Shown here: in pieces, positions 44,898-54,378 of the stretch
Layout of the letters: each line of letters opens with the position of its first letter
How positions within the stretch are numbered: position 1 is the stretch's first letter
DNA from: Bombiscardovia asteroides_K
GTDB lineage: Bacteria; Actinomycetota; Actinomycetes; Actinomycetales; Bifidobacteriaceae
Length of the DNA stretch: 64,000 nt
Reading direction: 5' to 3'
Assembly (NCBI RefSeq): GCF_048001765.1
Contig: NZ_CP181447.1
Span: 2,108,001 to 2,172,000, forward strand
Program-made: the position numbers and the translations under genes
Notes under the pieces: generated by a model
Told to the model about the DNA's origin: nothing
Databases searched by the model: none
Seen by the model: the letters and a program-made list of their open reading frames with translations, nothing else

Positions 44898-46388
44898 TCA
44901 GTCGACCGACAACGGCTCACCCTTATGCTTCCACAGACAGATGCCGCCGAACACCAGTAGCCAGACCAATCCCAGTATGGCTGGATACCGGGTGTCGGGA
45001 GCCAGGAAGAGCGAGAGATAGATCAGGACGAAGAAGGCGATGGCAACGGCTCCGGTCACCCGGTAGGCCGGCATGATGAACCCATCAGGCATGAAGTCCT
45101 TGCTGGTCCGGTAGCGACGGTGAGCAAGCAGGGTCAGGATGTAGATGAATATGATGACCGCGCTGGAGCAGGAGGTGAACAGGACGAAAGTATCCTCAAA
45201 GCCGGGCAGCATATGCAGCACCGGGGATAAGAGGATCAGCACTCCGGACAGGACGATGGCCCGGGCGGGCACCTTGCCGCGGCGTGAGATTGTGTGCAGG
45301 CTGCGCATAACAGGAGAGCGGCCGGCGGCGGCCAGCTGGAAGAGGTTGCGGCCGGCGGAGTAGAGCAGGGAGTTCAGCGAGGAGCTGGCTGCCGTGATGA
45401 CTACGAAGAAGACCAGTGCGGCCGCCCAGTCCACCCCGGCGTAACGGAAGACCATGACGAATGGCGAGGTGAAGCTGCCGTCGGCGTTGGGGCGGAAGGA
45501 GCGCCAGGGCACAATCAGCATGATGGCGACCAGGGCACCCACGTAGAAAATCAGTACGCGCAGGATGATCTGATTGATGGCCTTGGGCAGGACCTTACGG
45601 GGGTTCTGGGTCTCGGAGACGGTCACCCCCACGAATTCGATCATCTCATATGCGAAGAAGACCATCTGGAAGCTCATGAAGAAGGCCATCCACCCGTTGG
45701 GAGCCAGGCTCAGGCCGGTGGTGATGTTGTCCAGGCCCGCATGTCCGGCCGGGCTGATCCCGTCCTGTCCCGGCATGTGGACGGCGGGATAGTGGAATCC
45801 CGTGATGACCATGACCACGGCCGTGGCGATCATGGCCAGGATCAGGGTGATCTTGATCATGGAGAACCAGAACTCGGTCTCCCCGAAAACCCGCACAGCA
45901 ATCAGGTTGATGCACACCATGGCCGTCAGGAAGCAGAGCTCGATCAGACCCCGCCAGGCGCTCAGATCAATTCCGAAGGTGCCGAAGAAGGTGACGAAGT
46001 AGGTGCCCACGGCAGTCAGCTCGGACATGCCGATCAGAATGAGCACGATCCAGTAGGACCAGCCGGCGAAGGACCCCCACCCCTGGCCTAAGTAGCGGCT
46101 GATGAAGGCGATGAAGGTGTGCTGGACAGGGCTGCGATACATGAGCTCGCCAATTGCCCGCATGAGCAGGTACATGATCACACCGACGCCGATGTATACC
46201 AGGATGATGGAGGGTCCGGTCAGGGCTATGGACTTGCCCGATCCCAGGAAGAGCCCGGTACCGATGGTGCCGCCAATGGCGATGAACTGCACATGTCGAT
46301 TGCTCAGACCACGTTCCATGCCGTCGCCTGCCGAGGTGCTGTCACCTTGATTCTGCTGTGCCACAGGGCCATTGCCCGTACGGTTCAT
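44898..46388 (-). CDS. Amino acid permease (APC superfamily)
   Basis: A 496-residue 12-helix permease of the AAT (YAT) group. The signature in helix 1 is FIAIGGTIGTGLFLGSGKSI, the consensus of amino acid/H+ symporters, and FGETEFWFSMIK lies mid-protein. The frame extends upstream over the divergent promoter region; ATG 46388 is chosen since AAGGAGGTG precedes it by 7 bases. It faces away from the next permease at 46694. Substrate not assignable; similar proteins carry neutral or aromatic amino acids. Confidence 0.85.
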   Translation of the reverse strand: MNRTGNGPVAQQNQGDSTSAGDGMERGLSNRHVQFIAIGGTIGTGLFLGSGKSIALTGPSIILVYIGVGVIMYLLMRAIGELMYRSPVQHTFIAFISRYLGQGWGSFAGWSYWIVLILIGMSELTAVGTYFVTFFGTFGIDLSAWRGLIELCFLTAMVCINLIAVRVFGETEFWFSMIKITLILAMIATAVVMVITGFHYPAVHMPGQDGISPAGHAGLDNITTGLSLAPNGWMAFFMSFQMVFFAYEMIEFVGVTVSETQNPRKVLPKAINQIILRVLIFYVGALVAIMLIVPWRSFRPNADGSFTSPFVMVFRYAGVDWAAALVFFVVITAASSSLNSLLYSAGRNLFQLAAAGRSPVMRSLHTISRRGKVPARAIVLSGVLILLSPVLHMLPGFEDTFVLFTSCSSAVIIFIYILTLLAHRRYRTSKDFMPDGFIMPAYRVTGAVAIAFFVLIYLSLFLAPDTRYPAILGLVWLLVFGGICLWKHKGEPLSVD

Positions 46389-46693
46389 GCGACTGCACCT
46401 CCTTGTCTTCACAACCCATCTATCGTCACCGGCCAGAAGGGGACATCCTGTCGAGGCCGGTAGGTCAGCAATACCACAGAGGTGCCGATAACCGGGAACA
46501 GATGGCAGGCACCGACGCCCATGGTAGGGCCCGACAATCACGATTCGGTGAATTGACCGTCTCATATGGCGGACCCCTATATTCCACAATGCAAAGGTCT
46601 TATCATTCCGCGCGGTTCGGCTCCGATAGGGTTGGCCCTGTCAGCCGGTCATATTCAGCTGACAACCATCACCACCTAAGGAATGGCATCCCC
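46389..46693. other. Divergent promoter region between two amino acid permease genes
   Basis: About 305 bases with promoters for two opposite genes. I compared both strands with the lysine riboswitch found at 49300 and saw no match. No other element is convincing. Confidence 0.35.
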
Positions 46694-48154
46694 ATGGATC
46701 AACCCAAGGAGCCGCAGGGCAAGAACCTGCGCAAAACCCTGAAGAACAGGCACATCCAGCTCATCTCGCTGGGCGGCGCCATCGGGACGGGACTCTTCTA
46801 CGGGTCCGGGGAATCCATCTCATTGGCAGGGCCGGCCATCATCATCGCCTATCTGATAGGCGGTCTGGCCATCTTCATGATCGTCAGGGCCATGAGCGAA
46901 ATGAGCGTGGAAGACCCCAAGTCCGGCGCCTTCAGCTACTACGCCACCCGCTACTGGTCCAAGCGGGCAGGTTTCGTTTCAGGGTGGAACTACTGGATGA
47001 ACTACGTGCTGGTATCCATGGTCGAACTGTCCGTGGTGGGCACCTTCGTCAACTTCTGGTTCCCGGCAATACCCGCCTGGGTCTCTGCGGCCTTCTTCCT
47101 GGTGGTCATCACGGCAGCCAATCTGATGGGAGTCAGCAAGTTCGGCGAGTTCGAGTTCTGGTTCGCCATCATCAAGATCGCGGCCATCGTCGCCATGATC
47201 ATCGGCGGACTGGCTGTCGTGGTCATGGCCCTGCCCACTGCCAACGGACTGCGGGCCTCCTTTGCCAACTGGTTCACCGTGGGCGGCGGATTCCTGCCCA
47301 ACGGACTCATGCGTCACGGGGCCAATGGCCAGTGGACCGGTCTGCTTATGTCGCTGGCGGTGGTCATGTTCAGCTTCGGCGGCACGGAACTCATCGGCAT
47401 CACCGCGGGAGAGGCCTCCGATCCCCGTCGGACCATCCCCAAGGCCACCAACGCCATCATCTGGAGGATCCTGGTCTTCTACATCCTGACGCTTGGGGTG
47501 ATCATGGCCGTGGTCCCCTGGAACGCCATCGGCAAGCCCAATGCTCAGGGTATGGTCGTCAGCCCCTTCGTCCAGATCTTCGACTCGGTTGGAGTCCACG
47601 CGGCCGCAGGCATCCTCAACTTCGTCTGCCTGACCGCAGTCATGAGCGTCTACAACTCGGCCCTCTACTCCAACTCCCGCATGCTCTTCTCCCTGGCCCG
47701 GCAGGGCAATGCCCCCAAGTATCTGGGGAAGCTGTCCAAGGGAGGGGTGCCCTACGCAGGAGTGCTGACATCGGCCTGCATCATCGCCCTGGCCGTGGTC
47801 GTGGTCTTCCTCTGGCCCCAGTTCGCCTTCAACTACCTGATGAGCATCGCCACAATCTCGGCCATCATCAACTGGTCAATGATCATGGTGACCGAGATGC
47901 TCTTCCGGCGTGCTGTTGCCCGCGGCGAGGGACCCGGCGACCTGGCGGGCAAGACCGGCGAAAACGCTCTGAACGCCCTGCACTTCAAGCTGCCCTTTGC
48001 CCGGGTGACCCCCTGGGCGGTCCTGGCCTTCCTAGCCATGATCGTGGTGCTCATGTGCTTCTCGTCCAGCTACCGGGTGGCCGTCATCGCCGGGCCCATC
48101 TGGCTGATCGTCCTCCTGGTGGCCTACCAACTGACCCAGCGGCGAGCGCAGTAG
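46694..48154 (+). CDS. Amino acid permease (APC superfamily)
   Basis: A 486-residue permease of the same AAT group, with LISLGGAIGTGLFYGSGESI and FGEFEFWFAIIKI. It differs from its divergent neighbour by a GTELIGITAGEASDP loop typical of GABA/aromatic permeases. ATG 46694 has AAGGA about 11 bases upstream. Substrate unknown. It is followed closely (18 bases) by the convergent end of a dehydrogenase gene. Confidence 0.84.
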   Translation: MDQPKEPQGKNLRKTLKNRHIQLISLGGAIGTGLFYGSGESISLAGPAIIIAYLIGGLAIFMIVRAMSEMSVEDPKSGAFSYYATRYWSKRAGFVSGWNYWMNYVLVSMVELSVVGTFVNFWFPAIPAWVSAAFFLVVITAANLMGVSKFGEFEFWFAIIKIAAIVAMIIGGLAVVVMALPTANGLRASFANWFTVGGGFLPNGLMRHGANGQWTGLLMSLAVVMFSFGGTELIGITAGEASDPRRTIPKATNAIIWRILVFYILTLGVIMAVVPWNAIGKPNAQGMVVSPFVQIFDSVGVHAAAGILNFVCLTAVMSVYNSALYSNSRMLFSLARQGNAPKYLGKLSKGGVPYAGVLTSACIIALAVVVVFLWPQFAFNYLMSIATISAIINWSMIMVTEMLFRRAVARGEGPGDLAGKTGENALNALHFKLPFARVTPWAVLAFLAMIVVLMCFSSSYRVAVIAGPIWLIVLLVAYQLTQRRAQ

Positions 48155-48172
48155 CGATACAAGCGGGAGAAC

Positions 48173-49129
48173 TCAGCGGCCCTCCTCCTTCTTGCGGTCC
48201 GCGACCAGCGCCTCCAGCAGCCGCCGGTCGCGGTCGGCGATCATGGCCTGGCTCTCGGCCCCCTGCCAGGAATAGAACCCTTGGCCGCTCTTGGCGCCTA
48301 GCTCTCCTGCTTGAACCTTGGCCTTCAAGATCGGATCCTCGCCGGGACGGTTGTCCAAATCGTCGTAGAGGTACTTGGAGATATTGTCGAAGACATCCAA
48401 TCCTCCCAGGTCAGCACTGGCGATGGGTCCAAGGATGCTCCACCGCCGCCCAAGGCTGTAGGTGACAATCTCGTCGACGGCCTGCGGGGTGGCGATGCCC
48501 TGTTCCACGATATTCAGGCACTCCCGAATAACAGCCGCCTGGATGCGATTGCCCACGAATCCGAGTGATTCCGTGGACAGCGCCACGGCATGCTTGCCGA
48601 TGCGGTTCATGAGCTCGACCGTGGTGTCCACCACGCCCTGGTCGGTGCCCGCAGCAGGCACCACCTCGACCAGGGGCATGAGCTGGGCGGGATTCCAGAA
48701 GTGGGCCACAAGGAACCGCTGGGGATGTTGCAGCACCGAGGCGATCTCGGTGGGCCCTAGTCCCGAGGTATTGGTAGCCAGAATGGTCTGCTCGCCAACT
48801 ATGGTCTCCACCTGCTGCCAAACCTGGTGCTTGACATCCATGTCTTCCAAGACGGATTCGATGACAAAGTCGGCATCAGCCAGAATGCCGTAATCAGTGT
48901 CCTCCTGAATCCGATCCAGCACGCTCTCCCTCTGATCCTGGGAAATCAGCCCGGCACCGATGAAGGTATCCAGATCATGCTTGATCAATCCCCTCCCACG
49001 GTCCAGGGCCTGGCGGCTGGAGTCCACCAGCCGGACCGGATACCCTCGCATGGCGAACTGGAGCGCCGTGGCATGCCCCATGGTTCCCGCTCCGATATTG
49101 CCGATTACCTTGATGTCGTCGACCTTCAT
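48173..49129 (-). CDS. 3-hydroxyacyl-CoA dehydrogenase family protein (third copy)
   Basis: A 318-residue dehydrogenase with a classical Rossmann signature GNIGAGTMGHATA, an acidic D at the end of strand 2 (VDSS), and the family's HFWNP motif (His143). It is more typical than the tandem pair at 24412 and 25521, which have HFANQ. The C-terminal domain carries GFVGNRIQAAVIRE. GAAAGAAGG precedes ATG 49129. No other fatty-acid degradation genes are in the window, so its substrate is uncertain; L-gulonate or hydroxybutyryl-CoA dehydrogenases look alike. Confidence 0.82.
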   Translation of the reverse strand: MKVDDIKVIGNIGAGTMGHATALQFAMRGYPVRLVDSSRQALDRGRGLIKHDLDTFIGAGLISQDQRESVLDRIQEDTDYGILADADFVIESVLEDMDVKHQVWQQVETIVGEQTILATNTSGLGPTEIASVLQHPQRFLVAHFWNPAQLMPLVEVVPAAGTDQGVVDTTVELMNRIGKHAVALSTESLGFVGNRIQAAVIRECLNIVEQGIATPQAVDEIVTYSLGRRWSILGPIASADLGGLDVFDNISKYLYDDLDNRPGEDPILKAKVQAGELGAKSGQGFYSWQGAESQAMIADRDRRLLEALVADRKKEEGR

Positions 49130-49299
49130 CAGTGGTTGCCTTCTTTCCTAACGAATTCATACTTATCCTAAGGCAGTCAACCGGCGCAACCAGGACCGCC
49201 CAGCGCAGCCAGGGACATTGCGGATTTGCCTATCGATCATCGAGGACAGGTGAGCGGTTTGAGCCTTGTCTGAGAATCCCTCTATGCTGGCCCGTAATT
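49130..49299. other. Upstream part of the lysP leader region
   Basis: About 170 bases between the dehydrogenase start and the riboswitch; it holds the divergent promoters. No coding frame in the whole 49130-49578 interval is convincing, since the RNA element explains it. Confidence 0.4.
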
Positions 49300-49500
49300 G
49301 CAAAACCACTGAAGAGGTCGCCGAACCTATCAGTAACCGGGAGCAGACAGTGCGGTGTCGCCCATTCCCGGCGAAAGGAGGCCCGGCCGAAACGGTGCGG
49401 ATCCGCCCATCCGTCCCGTTGGGCCCGGGTCGAACAGGTCCGGGACTGTCGCAACCCCATGTTGCGGAGCGCTATGTGCAGTGTCACGGACAGGCAATAC
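49300..49500 (+). ncRNA. Lysine riboswitch (L-box) upstream of the lysine permease gene
   Basis: The leader shows the conserved L-box blocks in order: GAAGAGGTCGCCGAACC then AGTAAC (near 49311-49336); GGCGAAAGGAGGCCCGGCC followed by GAAAC (near 49370-49393); and near the end CTGTCGCAACC...GTTGCGGAGCGCTAT (49446-49474). These match AGAGGNNCNAAC, GGCxGAAAGG...GCCGAAG and CUGUC...GGAG.GCUAU of known lysine aptamers. A TTCCGC/GCGGAA hairpin (49507-49522) follows and may be the expression platform. Lysine would lower expression of the permease. Spans are approximate. Confidence 0.83.
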
Positions 49501-49578
49501 GTCTGGATTCCGCCTGAGCGGAAATGGTCAGGACCGTCGTCATAGGGCTCTCAGGTCAGTTCGAGGAGAAGAGCAGTC

Positions 49579-51054
49579 ATGGCGACCAGGCAGGGCGGAA
49601 AAGCCAGTCCCCCCGCATCCACCGATCGGGTCCAACGCAACCTCAAGACCCGCCACGTCACCATGATCGCCCTGGGCGGCTGCATCGGCACCGGCCTGTT
49701 CATGACCTCCGGCTCCACCATCTCCAAGGCCGGACCGGGAGGCGCGTTGGTGGCCTATGCGGCCATGGGCCTCATGGTCTACTTCCTGATGACCAGCCTG
49801 GGCGAGCTGGCCACCCACCTGCCCACTTCCGGCTCCTTTGCCGCCTACAACACCCGCTATGTGGATCCGGCCCTGGGCTTCGCCATGGGTTGGAACTACT
49901 GGCTGAACTGGGCCATCACCGTGGCTGTGGACATCTCCACCGCAGCCCTATTGATCCAGTACTGGCTGCCCCACACTCCCGGCTGGGTCTGGAGCCTGCT
50001 GGTCCTGGTGACTATCTTTCTGATCAACGCCCTGACCGTGTCGACCTTTGGCGAGACCGAGTTCTGGCTCTCCCTGATCAAGGTGGTTACGGTGATCGTC
50101 TTCCTGGTCATCGGTCTGGCCATGATCTGTGGAATCATGTTCCGCCCAGCCGTGGGCCTAGGCAATTTCACCTACAAGGACGCCCCCTTCGTGGGAGGAT
50201 TCCCCGCCATCCTCAACGTCTTTCTGATTGCAGGCTTCTCCTTCCAAGGCACCGAGCTGATTGGGGTCACGGCCGGCGAATCCAAGGACCCGGCCCGGGC
50301 CGTTCCCAAGGCCATCAACGATGTCTTCTGGCGGATCCTGCTCTTCTATATCCTGTCCATCTTCGTCATCGCCGCGCTGATCCCCTATACCAGCCCCAAT
50401 CTGCTCAGCTCCGCCCAGGGCGACATCGCCATGTCGCCCTTCACCCTGGTCTTCCAGCGGGCGGGCCTGGCCTCGGCAGCCAGCATCATGAACGCCATCA
50501 TCCTGACCTCGGTCCTCTCGTCCGCCAACTCGGGGGTCTACGCCTCAACCCGGATGCTCTACGCCCTTGCCAAGGACCATTACGCCCCAGCCTTCTTCGG
50601 GCACACCACCCGTCATGGCATCCCCATGGCCTCGCTGGTCGCCACTCTGGTGGTCTCCCTGGCCACCTTCGCCGCCAGCATTTTCGGCCAGCGTATCTAC
50701 ATGTGGCTGGTGGCCGCCTCGGGACTGACCGGATTCATCGTCTGGATCGGCATCGCCCTCAGCCACTATCGCTTCCGCCGCGCCTGGGTGGTCCAGGGCC
50801 ACCGGGTTGAGGAGCTGCGCTACCACGCCAAGCTCTTCCCTCTGGGACCCATCCTGGCCCTGATCCTATGCGTCATCGTCATCGGAGGGCAAAACCTCGA
50901 AGCCTTCGTCAACTGGAACTGGCAGGAGATCGGCGTCACCTACATCAGTGTGCCCCTGGTGCTTGCGCTCTACCTGGGCTACAAGATCCGTTACCATACC
51001 CGGATCGTGCCCCTGGAGACGATGGATTTGAGCGGGGATCCGGAATCGCTATGA
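49579..51054 (+). CDS. lysP: Lysine-specific permease (LysP-type), riboswitch-controlled
   Basis: A 491-residue APC permease with MIALGGCIGTGLFMTSGSTISKAGPGG, close to LysP-type lysine transporters, and FGETEFWLSLIKV. The upstream lysine riboswitch gives independent evidence for lysine as substrate. GAGGAGAAGAG precedes ATG 49579. A very similar gene follows about 200 bases later without such a leader, a likely tandem duplication. Uptake of external lysine is coupled to the proton gradient in this family. Confidence 0.87.
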   Translation: MATRQGGKASPPASTDRVQRNLKTRHVTMIALGGCIGTGLFMTSGSTISKAGPGGALVAYAAMGLMVYFLMTSLGELATHLPTSGSFAAYNTRYVDPALGFAMGWNYWLNWAITVAVDISTAALLIQYWLPHTPGWVWSLLVLVTIFLINALTVSTFGETEFWLSLIKVVTVIVFLVIGLAMICGIMFRPAVGLGNFTYKDAPFVGGFPAILNVFLIAGFSFQGTELIGVTAGESKDPARAVPKAINDVFWRILLFYILSIFVIAALIPYTSPNLLSSAQGDIAMSPFTLVFQRAGLASAASIMNAIILTSVLSSANSGVYASTRMLYALAKDHYAPAFFGHTTRHGIPMASLVATLVVSLATFAASIFGQRIYMWLVAASGLTGFIVWIGIALSHYRFRRAWVVQGHRVEELRYHAKLFPLGPILALILCVIVIGGQNLEAFVNWNWQEIGVTYISVPLVLALYLGYKIRYHTRIVPLETMDLSGDPESL

Positions 51055-51258
51055 AAGATTTGCCAGCTACCATGACACATTGTGACCACGGGAGCCGAAA
51101 GGCCACACCAATGGCATAGACTCCCTAAGCGTTCGAGGACCGGCTCAAGGACCCGGCCATATGAACCTATTCCGGCATCCGGCCGGTATATCAGGAATCG
51201 CATTTTCAGTACGACCCCGGACTCCCCGGTGCGTCGCCCAGCCAAAAGGAGGAGGATC
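51055..51258 (+). other. Leader between the two lysine-type permeases
   Basis: 204 bases with several potential stems (GCC-GAAA-GGC near 51092; CCGGCC/GGCCGG further on) but none of the L-box blocks. AAAAGGAGGAGG at 51244-51255 is an ideal ribosome site for the next gene. Confidence 0.4.
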
Positions 51259-52764
51259 ATGACGCAGAACACCAGCAATGCAGCGTCGAACACCAATCAA
51301 TCCGACCGGGCCGGGCAAGAGCATCATGGCTACGGCAGCGTCAAGCGCAACCTCAAGACCCGTCACATCTCCATGATCGCCCTGGGCGGCTGCATTGGTA
51401 CCGGCCTGTTCATGACCTCCGGCTCCACCATCTCCACAGCCGGCCCCGGCGGCGGACTTCTGGCCTATATAGCCATGGGCGTCATGGTCTACTTTCTGAT
51501 GACCAGTCTGGGCGAGCTGGCCACCCACCTTCCGGTGTCAGGATCCTTCGCCGCCTACAGCGCCCGCTATGTGGATCCGGCCCTGGGCTTTGCCATGGGC
51601 TGGGACTACTGGCTGAACTGGACCATCTCGGGAGCAGTGGACATCTCCACCGCAGCCCTGCTCATCCAGTACTGGCTGCCCCACACCCCAGGATGGATCT
51701 GGAGCCTGCTGGTCCTGGTCATCGTCTTCCTGATCAACGCCCTGACGGTCTCCGCATTCGGAGAGACCGAGTTCTGGCTCTCCCTGATCAAGGTGGCCAC
51801 CATCATCGTCTTCCTGGTCATCGGCATGGCCATGATCTGCGGAATCATGTTCCAGCCGGCGGTCGGCCTGAAGAACTTCACCTACAAGGACGCCCCCTTC
51901 GTGGGAGGATTCCCGGCCATCATGAGCGTCTTTCTGATCGCCGGCTACTCCTTCCAAGGCACCGAGGTGGTGGGTGTGACCGCCGGCGAGTCCGAGAACC
52001 CCGGCAAGGCGGTTCCCAAGGCCATCAATGACGTCTTCTGGCGGATCCTGCTCTTCTACGTGCTGTCCATCTTCGTCATCGCCGCCCTGATTCCCTACAC
52101 TAGCCCCAACCTCTTGGGAGCCTCTGACGGGAACATCGCCATGTCGCCCTTCACCCTGGTCTTCCAGCGGGCCGGCCTGGCCTCGGCAGCCAGCGTCATG
52201 AACGCAGTGGTGCTGACATCCATCCTCTCGGCCGTCAACACCGGAGCCTACGCCTCCAGCCGCATGCTCTACGGACTGGCCAAGGATCACTATGCCCCGG
52301 CCATCTTCGCCAAGACCACCAAGAGGGGCATCCCACTGGCGGCCCTGGTGGCCACGGTCTGCATGTCCCTGGCCACCTTCGCCTCCAGCATCTTCGGCCA
52401 GTCCTTCTATATGTGGTTGGTGACCGCCACAGGACTGACCGGGTTCATCGCCTGGATCGGGATTGCCCTGAGCCACTTCCGCTTCCGGAGGGCCTTCAAG
52501 CTCCAGGGGCACGACCTGAGCGAGCTCAAGTACCACTCCAAGCTCTACCCGTTCGGCCCGGTCCTGGCCATGGTGCTCTGCGTCATCGTCATTGCCGGAC
52601 AGGATATCCCCTCCCTGCTCAGCCTGAACTGGTCGCACATGGCCATGACCTACTTCAGCGTGGTTCTGGTCCTGGTCCTCTACCTGGGCTTCAAGTTCGT
52701 CAACCACACCAAGATCGTGCGCCTCAAGGACATGGACGTGTCTGGTGCCGAATCCGCCCAATGA
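51259..52764 (+). CDS. Lysine-type amino acid permease (paralogue)
   Basis: A 501-residue permease closely related to the gene before it; they share VKRNLKTRH/VQRNLKTRH, MIALGGCIGTGLFMTSGST and long stretches throughout (VNPALGFAMG, YTSPNLL). ATG 51259 has a near-perfect AAAAGGAGGAGG site. The N-terminus is 25 residues longer and low-complexity (Asn/Ser/Gln). Without the riboswitch it may be expressed differently or carry another basic amino acid, but lysine or arginine cannot be told apart. Confidence 0.84.
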   Translation: MTQNTSNAASNTNQSDRAGQEHHGYGSVKRNLKTRHISMIALGGCIGTGLFMTSGSTISTAGPGGGLLAYIAMGVMVYFLMTSLGELATHLPVSGSFAAYSARYVDPALGFAMGWDYWLNWTISGAVDISTAALLIQYWLPHTPGWIWSLLVLVIVFLINALTVSAFGETEFWLSLIKVATIIVFLVIGMAMICGIMFQPAVGLKNFTYKDAPFVGGFPAIMSVFLIAGYSFQGTEVVGVTAGESENPGKAVPKAINDVFWRILLFYVLSIFVIAALIPYTSPNLLGASDGNIAMSPFTLVFQRAGLASAASVMNAVVLTSILSAVNTGAYASSRMLYGLAKDHYAPAIFAKTTKRGIPLAALVATVCMSLATFASSIFGQSFYMWLVTATGLTGFIAWIGIALSHFRFRRAFKLQGHDLSELKYHSKLYPFGPVLAMVLCVIVIAGQDIPSLLSLNWSHMAMTYFSVVLVLVLYLGFKFVNHTKIVRLKDMDVSGAESAQ

Positions 52765-52819
52765 GGCAGTAGGCGCGGTGGACGCCCTGTAAATAGTTCA
52801 ACGTCCTTATATAACCAAT

Positions 52820-52856
52820 GGTGCCCCGCAGATGGTCGTTCCACCCGCAGGGCACC
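52820..52856 (+). terminator. Hairpin after the second permease
   Basis: GGTGCCC (52820-52826) pairs with GGGCACC (52850-52856), 55 bases after the stop, without a T tract. Weak terminator. Confidence 0.4.
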
Positions 52857-52962
52857 GCCGTATATCCTCCAGCATTGAATATTTCACACATCCATGTGAC
52901 CAATCCGGTCAACGAACAATCTGACCGCCCGATTGAAACGTGAGCGTCGGGACACGACAACG

Positions 52963-53013
52963 AAATGGCCGTTCCGTCATCGGCATTGCATCCGGATGAG
53001 GGAACGGCCATTT
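52963..53013. terminator. Bidirectional hairpin between the permease and ilvC
   Basis: AAATGGCCGTTCC (52963-52975) and GGAACGGCCATTT (53001-53013) form a perfect 13-bp stem, with inner TCATC/GATGA pairing. The A/T ends give a short T run in either direction. It separates two convergent genes. Confidence 0.72.
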
Positions 53014-53063
53014 GCTGAATGGTCAGTCGGACTATGCAGGGTCCTCCCGACAGAACCTAGAGG

Positions 53064-54113
<1,050 letters not shown>

Positions 54114-54378
54114 TATCTACACTCCTTTATGTGCGGTCCAACCGGACCGGCTCTTCCAGGCCGGGGAACGCTAAAATACTGTGAATTCCTGTCGTTGTTC
54201 CAGGCGGACGATGCTCTTTCGACCGGGGCGACGGATTTTGTCCTTGACCCCGATCCGTACCCTGTGGATACGGTATGCCTCCAACCATACTCGTGATATG
54301 GCCAGATGGACTGTCCGCAATTCGTTGTTCGGACACCGGCGCGATTCAAAGAATCGGCCGGCGGGATGCATCCGGGGC

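Noticed and set aside
49132..49666. Several overlapping frames before lysP
   Set aside because: The interval is better explained by the lysine riboswitch and its leader.
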